The notes under the pieces were generated by a model. It worked only from the letters and a program-made list of their open reading frames with translations. It ran no database searches and had not been told where the DNA came from. Position numbers and translations under genes: made by a program. Below are positions 44,569-51,833 of a stretch of DNA of 64,000 bases, one piece after another; within the stretch, counting starts at the first letter, position 1; the number at the start of each line of letters is the position of its first letter. The stretch comes from Saprospiraceae bacterium (GTDB taxonomy: Bacteria; Bacteroidota; Bacteroidia; Chitinophagales; Saprospiraceae), in NCBI GenBank assembly GCA_019187365.1, contig JABARE010000019.1, forward strand, positions 62,001 to 126,000. Direction: 5' to 3'.

Positions 44569-46758
44569 TCATTTTTCTTTGTCCTGCATACCGCATGGAG
44601 CAAGCTGCATATTGAAAAGCATAAAACTGAGCATGTCCGCCGCTTCGTCGAGGCGTTTGGAAGTCGGTTTCCCGGCACCATGCCCCGCCTGTACGTCGAT
44701 GCGGATGAGTGCGGGATCTGTTCCGGTCTGCGCCGACTGCAGCGCGGCAGCAAATTTGAATGAATGCGCGGGAACAACCCGGTCGTCGTGATCCGCCGTG
44801 GTGATCAGGGTAGCCGGGTAGTTTGCCATTCGCAAATTGTGGAGCGGGGAATAGGGGATCAGGTAATCGTATCCCTCCTTCGTTTCACTGGTGCCGTAAT
44901 CGCCGGCCCAGGCCCACCCGATCGTGAATTTGTGGTAACGCAACATGTCAAGCACGCCAACACACGGAAAGGCAACCTTGCACAGGTCGGGACGCTGGGT
45001 CATACAAGCCCCAACGAGGAGCCCTCCGTTTGAACGCCCTTCTATGGCCAGGTGGCCGCGATCCGTGAAGCCTTCATCGACGAGGTAATCCGCAGCAGCC
45101 ATAAAATCGGCGAAGACATTCTGCTTTCGCTCTTTGGTCCCCGCCTGGTGCCACTCTTTGCCAAACTCTCCCCCGCCCCGGATGTTGGCAACTACAAATA
45201 AACCTCCAACTTCGAGCAGGGCAATCCGCGATGCGGAAAATGATGGCAAAATAGAAATGTCAAATCCACCATAACCATACAACAGACAGGGTTTCGGCAA
45301 CTTTGCATCAGGGCTTGTCAGCGCTGTCTTTCCCGTCACAAAAACGGGAAAGCTGGTTCCGTCCGGACTGGTCACCCGGAACTGCCGCGTCGTATAGGCA
45401 TCCGGATCATATCCCGCAATCCTGGGAGCAAAAACGACATGCTGACTAAAATCCTCCAGGTCTAAACGATAAGCCGTCGCGGGACGAACAAAAGAGGAGA
45501 AACTAAAATAACTTTCGGTGTCGCCTTGTTCCCCGGTAAATCCGCCAACGGTACCGGGTTCCGGGAATGGCATGGTGTGCAATAAAACCCCGGCCGAATC
45601 GTGAATTTTTACGGTGTGCGAGGCGTCCTGAACGTAAGTGGCAATCCATTTCCCACCCATCCACCGGACACCTTCCAGGCGTTCCGGCGTTTCCGGAATC
45701 AGGGTCCTCCATTGGGAGGGATCTTTTGATGTGACCGGAATGGCAATCACCTTCCCGTTTGGAGCCGAAGCATTGGTCTGGACAAACAACTCACCCGGGG
45801 TATTTCCCACGAGCTGGTAATCGCTGTCAAAGGTTTGCACAAACCAATGGAAAGATGGTCTATCCTGTCCAAGGTCCATAACGGCCAAGGCATTGCCGCT
45901 GGTCGACTCCACCGTCGACAGCACCAGGTAGCGCTCGTCTTCGGTAGTGCTCACGTAGGCATTCCGCAAGGGATGCTCGGGGTCATCGTAAATTTTCTCA
46001 TCGGAATCCTGAGGGGTTCCCAGGCGATGGAAATACACGGCATGGTAAGCGTTCTTTCCAGACAAAGCGCTTTCGTTCTCCGGCTCCGGATACCGGCTGT
46101 AAAAAAAGCCCTCTCCGCGCCAGGCAATCTCGCTGAACTTCACCCAGTGCACCGTATCGGATAAGACCTGCAGATCCTTCAGGTCCAATACCACGATGGA
46201 ATTCCAGTCGGAGCCTCCTTCCGCGATCTGGAAGGCCAGGTAGCGGCCGTCACGGGAAAATGAGTAGCCGCTGAGGGCTACCGTCCCGTCTGCAGAAAAG
46301 GTGTTGGGGTCCACCACCAACTCCAAAGGGCCGCCCATGCTGTCGCAACGGTAAAGCACATCCTGATTCTGGAGTCCGTCGTTCTTAAAAAAATAGTATT
46401 TCCCCGCTTTGTGCCTGGGGGCCGTCCTGCGCTCGTAATTAAAAAGCTCCTCCATGCGCTTCCGGACAGACCGCCTGAAAGGAATTCGGTCGAGGTAAGA
46501 GAAGGTAAAGGCATTCTGACGGGCAACCCAGTTTTCCGTTTCCGCAGAGCGGTCGTCCTCCAGCCAACGGTAGGGATCCGGCACCGCTGTGCCAAAATAG
46601 TCGTCGACCACGCTGTCTTGCCTTGTTTCCGGGTATGGAGGACTCACGGAAGGATCCGTTGAAACCTTGCGAACTCCGTCACAGGGGGTTCCGCACTGCA
46701 CCATCAGGGTGAGGCATAATAACATATAAAGCGAATTGATCAGGCCAGACACGGGCAA
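44569..46758 (-). CDS. Prolyl oligopeptidase (S9A)
   Basis: About 729 residues from a TTG, or 718 from the ATG at 46725. The N-terminal seven-bladed propeller (about 40-440) opens with YRWLEDDRS. The alpha/beta-hydrolase domain has the triad: Ser576 in EGRSNGG, Asp658 in ADHDDRVV and His693 in AGHGAG (numbered from TTG). It cleaves proline-containing peptides of up to about 30 residues. The N-terminus is hydrophobic with a Cys (LCLTLMVQC), suggesting export, perhaps as a lipoprotein, though Gln before Cys is atypical. It heads the minus-strand cluster with the M20 dipeptidase and has its own promoter box. Confidence 0.93.
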   Translation of the reverse strand: MPVSGLINSLYMLLCLTLMVQCGTPCDGVRKVSTDPSVSPPYPETRQDSVVDDYFGTAVPDPYRWLEDDRSAETENWVARQNAFTFSYLDRIPFRRSVRKRMEELFNYERRTAPRHKAGKYYFFKNDGLQNQDVLYRCDSMGGPLELVVDPNTFSADGTVALSGYSFSRDGRYLAFQIAEGGSDWNSIVVLDLKDLQVLSDTVHWVKFSEIAWRGEGFFYSRYPEPENESALSGKNAYHAVYFHRLGTPQDSDEKIYDDPEHPLRNAYVSTTEDERYLVLSTVESTSGNALAVMDLGQDRPSFHWFVQTFDSDYQLVGNTPGELFVQTNASAPNGKVIAIPVTSKDPSQWRTLIPETPERLEGVRWMGGKWIATYVQDASHTVKIHDSAGVLLHTMPFPEPGTVGGFTGEQGDTESYFSFSSFVRPATAYRLDLEDFSQHVVFAPRIAGYDPDAYTTRQFRVTSPDGTSFPVFVTGKTALTSPDAKLPKPCLLYGYGGFDISILPSFSASRIALLEVGGLFVVANIRGGGEFGKEWHQAGTKERKQNVFADFMAAADYLVDEGFTDRGHLAIEGRSNGGLLVGACMTQRPDLCKVAFPCVGVLDMLRYHKFTIGWAWAGDYGTSETKEGYDYLIPYSPLHNLRMANYPATLITTADHDDRVVPAHSFKFAAALQSAQTGTDPALIRIDVQAGHGAGKPTSKRLDEAADMLSFMLFNMQLAPCGMQDKEK

Positions 46759-46777
46759 CAGAGGCTACAATGGTCGG

Positions 46778-46785
46778 CAAAAATA
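46778..46785 (-). promoter_or_regulatory. -7 promoter element of the prolyl oligopeptidase gene
   Basis: TATTTTTG on the minus strand, an exact TAnnTTTG match 19 bp before the TTG start. It faces a plus-strand element 22 bp away, so the two genes share a very compact divergent control region. Confidence 0.5.
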
Positions 46786-46807
46786 GGAAAAAGCCCCGCC
46801 ACTGCCT

Positions 46808-46815
46808 TAGTTTTG
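46808..46815 (+). promoter_or_regulatory. -7 promoter element of an unrecognised exported-protein gene
   Basis: TAGTTTTG, an exact TAnnTTTG match 18 bp before the ATG at 46834. It overlaps an alternative TTG start, which is thereby excluded. Confidence 0.5.
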
Positions 46816-46833
46816 TGCAATCTTCGTCCGTTA

Positions 46834-47826
46834 ATGGCATTCAGTCGCACCCTCTGCTCAATGATCTTTTTTAGCCTGCTGCTGGCTTCGCTCATCGGAA
46901 CGAGGCCCGCGAATGCTCGTTCAACGGATCCACCCACCCTCGCTCAACGCATTGCTCTCGTTGAAAAACGGATCGGACACGCCCTCGAAGTGGTTGGCAC
47001 GCGCATTCAGGTCCAGCGAACCCGGGAAGACAGCCTCCTCACAGCCAAGGCAGGGGGCGGGGAAAAATCCGTGCTCCGCAAATTGCAAAAGGAACTCAAA
47101 AAATCTTCAGCAGAGCGAAAGTTCCTGTACACTAAGAGGAATATGCTTCGGGAAATGCTCACGGAAAGCAGACAGTTCCTCTTCCAACCTGATTCGAAGG
47201 TGTTGAGGAAACTCCGGTCCATGGAAAATTCCCTGGACATGCTCGATGCCGGGAAACTTCCGGTGTTCGATGAGCAAAAGCAGCTCAGCTCGGAAGAGGG
47301 CATTCGCGGAAAAACAGATGTCTATTCCCAGGAATTGGGGGCTCCCTGCCGCGTTGAACGGTCTGCAGATGGCAAACGCAAAGCAACAGCCTACACAGAT
47401 TGGTTTTCACATACGGCACCGGAACTCGAAAAGCACATCCGCGGTGAGGATTTCATGCGGTGCGAAGCGCGGTTTCTGAAATACCGAAAGGATACCTACC
47501 TGGAACTCCGGATCGTCTTCAACAGCTACAAGGCATCGGACTTCCTGGGGTCCATCGACCCTTCGCTCCCGGCTCGGATCGATTTTTTGAATGAGTCGTT
47601 TATTTACCTGACGCCCTACGCCGTAGCGGAAACGGTGCGCGACCGAAATAGGGGGCAGTCTGCTTTCCACGTGCAGTTCCTTTTGGACCGGGAAGATCTT
47701 CGGTATCTTTCCAGGCAACAAGCCGATGTTTTTACGTTGTTCTGGACTTCGGGGCCGGCGCGGTACGAAATTGTAAAACTGGATGTTCTGGCCGATTTGC
47801 TGGAGTGTTTGAGGGAAGCGGAATAA
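46834..47826 (+). CDS. Exported protein of unknown function with a coiled coil
   Basis: A 330-residue protein that I do not recognise. A signal peptide (MAFSRTLCSMIFFSLLLASL) ends near residue 29. Residues about 35-145 are helical and charged with heptad character (SVLRKLQKELKKSSAERK), so a coiled coil is likely. Residues about 165-320 look like a compact alpha/beta domain (YLELRIVFNSYKASDF, FVHVQF-like strands). No catalytic motif or membrane anchor is seen. It is a single gene, divergent from the prolyl oligopeptidase gene, with its own promoter box. Confidence 0.7.
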   Translation: MAFSRTLCSMIFFSLLLASLIGTRPANARSTDPPTLAQRIALVEKRIGHALEVVGTRIQVQRTREDSLLTAKAGGGEKSVLRKLQKELKKSSAERKFLYTKRNMLREMLTESRQFLFQPDSKVLRKLRSMENSLDMLDAGKLPVFDEQKQLSSEEGIRGKTDVYSQELGAPCRVERSADGKRKATAYTDWFSHTAPELEKHIRGEDFMRCEARFLKYRKDTYLELRIVFNSYKASDFLGSIDPSLPARIDFLNESFIYLTPYAVAETVRDRNRGQSAFHVQFLLDREDLRYLSRQQADVFTLFWTSGPARYEIVKLDVLADLLECLREAE

Positions 47827-48113
47827 ATTGGGGCGATTGAAAAGTAATCTTCGCAGGGTTCATTTGGGCTTTTGTGGTGCCGCAGTATTTGTTGATGATG
47901 TTTTTTAGCCTACCCCGAATTCCGATTTAAGCACACGTTTTTTTCGGAGCCAGTGCGTTTGATTTCGATGGGGTCGGCGATTGACACGAGCATCCGGAAA
48001 CAAAGGTGCGACCCTTACAGATTCGTCCTTCGCAACAAAAATTTTAGGATGATCTATTGATCCCTTTGGGGTCGGGGATTATTTCGCATCGGATTGCAAC
48101 CAAGATGCGGGGG
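47827..48113. other. Non-coding stretch between unrecognised genes
   Basis: No convincing open frame. The minus strand around 47930-48010 reads a short stretch (FRMLVSIADPIEIKR) that could be a relic of a protein C-terminus, but it is bounded by stops and too short to assign. Confidence 0.4.
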
Positions 48114-48683
48114 CTATTGCTGTTTGGGGGGCTTTTGGGGTTGTGCTTCGTTGCTGAGTTCGATGAGCTTGCTCATGATGGCTACACAGGATTCTACGAC
48201 CGGGCCGATGGCGGCCTTTTGCTCTTCAACGGGCTTGCTCATCAATTCCTGATACGACGCCGGGGTGTAGGCGAGCGTGATCTTCTCGGTTGCACACCTG
48301 CAGTAATCTTCTACGAGCTCGGGGTATCTCTCGGCGGTGCGCTTGCCGTTTTCCAAACACTGCTGGCGCAGCGCTGCCCGGGACTCATCCGTCCAGTATT
48401 GTAGCAACTCACCCGTGGCTGCAACCGACGGCGTCGATGGAACCGATGGTTTTGATGGGACCGATGCGCCCTCGCCCGTAGACTGACGCTCCGGGTTCCG
48501 CAACACACCCAGGTATACACCCGCCATAAACAGCAACAAGGCACTGCCCAAGGCGAAAAAACGGTCTATCTTCCGGGCCGCCTCCGGGCGAGGGTCGTCC
48601 GCAGCCATCGTACGCGAACGAACAAACGTTCGTATGGCAAGCAAAAGACCAGCCACTATCAAAACATATCCCAGATACGCCAT
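48114..48683 (-). CDS. Small membrane protein of unknown function
   Basis: A 189-residue protein with two membrane helices (residues 3-18 and 42-61) and a Ser/Pro/Val-rich linker (SVPSKPSVPSTPSVA). A helical C-terminal domain of about 100 residues carries several Cys (RQQCLENGK, EDYCRCATEKI, VESCVAIM). The YCxC-type spacing recurs in small exported Bacteroidota domains, but I cannot assign a family. With helices in this order the Cys domain could face the periplasm and form disulfides. The next gene on the same strand is 38 bp upstream. Confidence 0.65.
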   Translation of the reverse strand: MAYLGYVLIVAGLLLAIRTFVRSRTMAADDPRPEAARKIDRFFALGSALLLFMAGVYLGVLRNPERQSTGEGASVPSKPSVPSTPSVAATGELLQYWTDESRAALRQQCLENGKRTAERYPELVEDYCRCATEKITLAYTPASYQELMSKPVEEQKAAIGPVVESCVAIMSKLIELSNEAQPQKPPKQQ

Positions 48684-48721
48684 GGATTGGTATTGAATTT
48701 AATCGTGGATTCCGCTGCCGG

Positions 48722-49735
48722 TCAACTATTGAACAGTCCGCCGTACTGGTCGCCCTTTCCGTCAGGCCGCTCCAGCTTCTCGCGCTCAGGAGGGTTCGAT
48801 TCGAGCAGTTTTTCCTGCTTCCCTCCCATGAGCAGCAACTTGCTCTTTTCTTCGTACTCCTGCAACATCTTCAATCCCTCTTCTTCAAAAACACCATTCT
48901 GCAAATCGACCGAACTCATAAAGTTCTCCGACAGTTCCATAAAGCGCTCCATCTCCCCTACCTTGTTCGCTACGTCGTCGGCAATGTGCTCCAGGGCCTG
49001 GTCGAACATGATGCGCTGGTCCGCATTCCCGCTGATCACATTCATGGCCGACTTCATGGCGCTGTGCGACGCGCGAATGGCCTTTCGCTCCTGCTCTTTC
49101 AACTTGACCTGATCCTTGGTGTCCTCCAAAAGGATCTCGGAGTTCTGGTACATTTTGCTCAAGACGCGGCTGAGGATGTCCATCTTGCTCAGCAAGTGCT
49201 GGTACTTTTCGTTGGTGTCCTGTAACCTCGCCGCCTTGCGGGTGGCCAGGACCATCTGGGCCTCCTGGTTCTGGGTGCGGGCAACCTGCGCCATTCGCAA
49301 CTGGGTCTCAATCTCGCGGCTGTTTTCTGTGACGTTGGTCTGCAACTTGCGGATCTGCCCTTTTAGCACGCCAATCTGCTCGCTCATTTTAGACAGGTTC
49401 TTTTCGAGTTCCTCGATGTAATTCTTGAGGATGCCGATGGGGTCAATCGTCACAAATATCCCGGTGATCCAACGCATCACGCTTTTATACATATACCCGA
49501 TCAGGCTCCGCATCTTGGGATCAAAAACCATGTAGAGAATGGCCCCCAACACCAGAAGCATTATCGCCAGGTAAATGGCGTTGGACGCAAGGCTGAGCAA
49601 CAGGGCCATGTTCTTGTACAAAATATAGCCTCCGCCCAGCAGCAAGCCGCCCAATACAATGGAGCCAGCTACGCCTTCCGGTCGTTTCCAAAATCCCTTG
49701 GGTTTATCCATACCCGCCTGAGGATACTGTGCCAT
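48722..49735 (-). CDS. Membrane-anchored coiled-coil protein of unknown function
   Basis: A 337-residue protein. Two membrane helices (about 23-42 and 50-70, LASNAIYLAIMLLVLGAIL) are followed by a long charged coiled coil (about 95-265: NYIEELEKNLSKMSEQIG, LKGQIRKLQTNVTENSREI) and a short acidic/basic tail. The helical content and spacing recall PspA/IM30-like proteins, but PspA lacks membrane helices, so this is only an analogy. The TACCTTTG box about 65 bp upstream and the 38-bp gap to the next gene suggest a two-gene unit of membrane proteins. Confidence 0.7.
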   Translation of the reverse strand: MAQYPQAGMDKPKGFWKRPEGVAGSIVLGGLLLGGGYILYKNMALLLSLASNAIYLAIMLLVLGAILYMVFDPKMRSLIGYMYKSVMRWITGIFVTIDPIGILKNYIEELEKNLSKMSEQIGVLKGQIRKLQTNVTENSREIETQLRMAQVARTQNQEAQMVLATRKAARLQDTNEKYQHLLSKMDILSRVLSKMYQNSEILLEDTKDQVKLKEQERKAIRASHSAMKSAMNVISGNADQRIMFDQALEHIADDVANKVGEMERFMELSENFMSSVDLQNGVFEEEGLKMLQEYEEKSKLLLMGGKQEKLLESNPPEREKLERPDGKGDQYGGLFNS

Positions 49736-49799
49736 GTTGGATGTCGTTGTGAATGAATGAATACAGCAAAGGCGACCGTATGCCGCCTCCCTAACGATA

Positions 49800-49807
49800 C
49801 AAAGGTA
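49800..49807 (-). promoter_or_regulatory. -7 promoter element of the coiled-coil membrane protein gene
   Basis: TACCTTTG on the minus strand, an exact TAnnTTTG match. It lies between the gene start and the tandem repeat array, whose nearest copy begins 43 bp further out. Confidence 0.5.
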
Positions 49808-49849
49808 CTAAACAAGGGAAATCGGGGAAGGGTTCCTAAAAAGCAGTGG

Positions 49850-50023
49850 ACTCACCCCGGCGCTGCGCGCCACCCCTCTCTGATCTTTACCAAGATCAAA
49901 GAGGGGAACTCACCCCGGCGCTGCGCGCCACCCCTCTCTGATCTTTACCAAGATCAAAGAGGGGAACTCACCCCGGCGCTGCGCGCCACCCCTCTCTGAT
50001 CTTTACCAAGATCAAAGAGGGGT
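49850..50023. repeat. Three tandem copies of a 58-bp double-hairpin element
   Basis: Units start at 49850, 49908 and 49966 and are identical except for the last base of the third. Each unit contains a small hairpin (GGCGC, loop TGC, GCGCC) and a long one (CCCCTCTCTGATCTT, loop TACC, AAGATCAAAGAGGGG; 15 pairs with one mismatch). The period of 58 is not a multiple of three, so the open frame crossing it is not a conserved protein. There are no variable spacers, so it is not CRISPR. It is best described as a REP-like intergenic element, recently multiplied. Confidence 0.9.
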
Positions 50024-50081
50024 GAGTTCTCGTGTTGGACCCTTATTGCGCAAAACAAAAGACTAATGATTTCGGTTGGGT

Positions 50082-50134
50082 ACCCTCTTTTTTGCGCCAG
50101 CAAAAGAGAGGGTGGCACGCAGTGCCGGGGGAGT
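50082..50134 (-). repeat. Diverged inverted copy of the 58-bp element behind gpsA
   Basis: Read on the minus strand it has the same layout as the three tandem copies: a short hairpin (GGCAC, TGC, GTGCC), then a long hairpin of 13 pairs with one G-T pair (arms at 50083-50095 and 50100-50112). The sequence differs but the stems are kept by compensating changes (G-C to A-T in the short stem). It starts 8 bp after the gpsA stop and could serve as its terminator. Confidence 0.8.
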
Positions 50135-50142
50135 CCCAGGTT

Positions 50143-51186
50143 TTAGATGAAATCTACGTCGGGTTGGTAGGGGTAGCGCATCAGGAATTGGATGGCCTTT
50201 TCGACGGAAAGGCGCTCGTACACGACGCTGTAGATCAGGTTGATGATGGGCACGCGCAGGTGGTAGTGCTTTGCGAGTTGGTTGGCGATGCGCACCGTGC
50301 GGACGCCTTCGACCACCTCGTCCATGCTGCCGATGATCTCTTTCATCTTTTCGCCCTGGGCAAGGCGACAGCCAAATTGGTAGTTGCGGCTCTTGGCGCT
50401 CGTCGCCGTGGCGATGAGGTCGCCTATGCCGGCCGTGCCCAGAAAAGAACGCGACGAGGAACCTACGGCTTTGCCGAGTTCGATCATCTCGCGCAATCCC
50501 CGGGTGATCAGCAGTGCCTCGAGGTTCTTGCCCATGCCCTTGCCCGCCAGCATGCCCGCGCCCAGGGCAATGATGTTCTTCAGGGCTCCGGCCATCTCCG
50601 CACCAAGCAAATCGTAAGACCCAAAGACAAAAAAGTAACGGCTGGCCAGAACCTCCGATCCCGTTTTGATGACTTCGTCGTATTCGCTGGCGATCACGGA
50701 AGCAGCCGGCTGCCGTGCCATGATCTCCTTGTAGAGATTCGGCCCCGCCAGACAACCCACCCGCAGCACAGAGGTCTCCTGACGGATGACCTCGCTCATC
50801 GTGTGTACGTTCTTGCGCGAAATGTTGACCTGGGGCAGCTCGCTCATGCGGATCCCGGCCACGTCGAGACCCTTGGTGCCGTGAATCAGAATGTGCGCCG
50901 GGGTGAGATGAGGCGACATGGCCACACAGGTTTCGCGGAAGTTCTCAGAGGGAACAATGGGAAATATCAAATGGGCCTGGGCACACAGCTCTTCCAAAGA
51001 GCGGGTCGCTCGAATGCCGGGATCCAGGCTGTAACCGAGGTGCTCGTGTTCGACGTTGATGCGCTCAACCACCTGTTCCTGCCTCGAATACATGACGACC
51101 CTGCAATTGTGCGCCAGTAGACTCGCTACGGTAGTACCGAAACTGCCGGCGCCTACGACGCCCACGATCTTTTTACTGGCTGCCAT
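50143..51186 (-). CDS. gpsA: NAD(P)H-dependent glycerol-3-phosphate dehydrogenase
   Basis: A 347-residue cytoplasmic enzyme. The Rossmann motif GVVGAGSFGTTVASLLA is at residues 9-25. The substrate-binding segment AGALKNIIALGAGMLAGKG, with its essential Lys, lies in the C-terminal half, followed by GTAGIGDLIATATSAKSRN. It reduces dihydroxyacetone phosphate to sn-glycerol 3-phosphate, the backbone of the phospholipids made with cdsA and psd. Its own TACCTTTG box lies 20 bp upstream, giving a short leader. Confidence 0.96.
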   Translation of the reverse strand: MAASKKIVGVVGAGSFGTTVASLLAHNCRVVMYSRQEQVVERINVEHEHLGYSLDPGIRATRSLEELCAQAHLIFPIVPSENFRETCVAMSPHLTPAHILIHGTKGLDVAGIRMSELPQVNISRKNVHTMSEVIRQETSVLRVGCLAGPNLYKEIMARQPAASVIASEYDEVIKTGSEVLASRYFFVFGSYDLLGAEMAGALKNIIALGAGMLAGKGMGKNLEALLITRGLREMIELGKAVGSSSRSFLGTAGIGDLIATATSAKSRNYQFGCRLAQGEKMKEIIGSMDEVVEGVRTVRIANQLAKHYHLRVPIINLIYSVVYERLSVEKAIQFLMRYPYQPDVDFI

Positions 51187-51206
51187 TGCTCGATTCGACG
51201 GGACGG

Positions 51207-51214
51207 CAAAGGTA
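51207..51214 (-). promoter_or_regulatory. -7 promoter element of gpsA
   Basis: TACCTTTG on the minus strand, an exact TAnnTTTG match with a predicted leader of about 15 nt. Confidence 0.55.
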
Positions 51215-51269
51215 GAACATCCGCTTCAGAATGCTGCGGAAGCCAATTCACACGGACTTTGCCGGGATC

Positions 51270-51833
51270 TTAACGGTCTTCGAAATTGCGGAAGCCGAGC
51301 TTCCGGAAGTGGTCTTCGAGAAAAATCTCAAATCGCTTGAGGGGCCTGGGTGCATGGTGGTTGTCCACTACCCGCTTGCTAAGCCCGTATTCCTTTGCAA
51401 CGACGATGGTGTTGGGCAGATCGGGAATGTACAACTCGGGCTCCAAGGGGTACACCGGTGCCAGTTCAAAAAACCCAGAACTGCGCAAGCTGTCTTTGAC
51501 TTCATCCCACCAGGCATCCCCGATGCGCGCATAGTGCGTTCCCATCCAATCGACGTGCTGCAAGCCCTGGTATCGGACGATCCCGTTGTCGTAAACGGTA
51601 TAATTGAACGTAGGACAAAAGCCGAAGCAGGCGCTACGTTGGTAGTACAACAGGATGTCCAGACCGTCGACTAAGGTATCTTTTACCGCCAGCCCGGTGT
51701 CAAAACGAGGCAGCGGCGGAGCAACGGGGACTGAAGGCGTCTCCGATGGCGAATTTTTACGGCTGCAGGACAGGAGCAACACAACGCATGCTGATAGCAC
51801 CAACGACGACTTCAAAAACGTTCGGATGTTCAT
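51270..51833 (-). CDS. DUF6438-type lipoprotein
   Basis: A 187-residue protein. The signal peptide ends in a lipobox (VLLLSC, Cys 23). After a Pro-rich linker comes one domain with the DUF6438 hallmark RSACFGFCPTFNYTVYDNG, containing a CxxxC pair that could form a disulfide. Its function is unknown. The start overlaps the yidC stop by 4 bp (ATGA), so it is translated from the yidC mRNA. This link to the membrane-protein insertase is by position only. Confidence 0.8.
   Translation of the reverse strand: MNIRTFLKSSLVLSACVVLLLSCSRKNSPSETPSVPVAPPLPRFDTGLAVKDTLVDGLDILLYYQRSACFGFCPTFNYTVYDNGIVRYQGLQHVDWMGTHYARIGDAWWDEVKDSLRSSGFFELAPVYPLEPELYIPDLPNTIVVAKEYGLSKRVVDNHHAPRPLKRFEIFLEDHFRKLGFRNFEDR

Noticed and set aside
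47930..48010. Relic of a formylglycine-generating-enzyme-like C-terminus on the minus strand (FRMLVSIADP)
   Set aside because: Only about 30 residues between stops and no further similarity; too weak to call a pseudogene.
49757..49999. Small protein encoded across the tandem repeats
   Set aside because: The 58-bp period shifts the frame in every unit, so no peptide repeat is conserved; the selected feature is the DNA or RNA fold.
49850..50023. CRISPR array
   Set aside because: Copies are directly adjacent with no spacers and no cas genes lie nearby.
50032..51120. 362-codon open frame on the plus strand
   Set aside because: Antisense to gpsA and runs through the inverted repeat.
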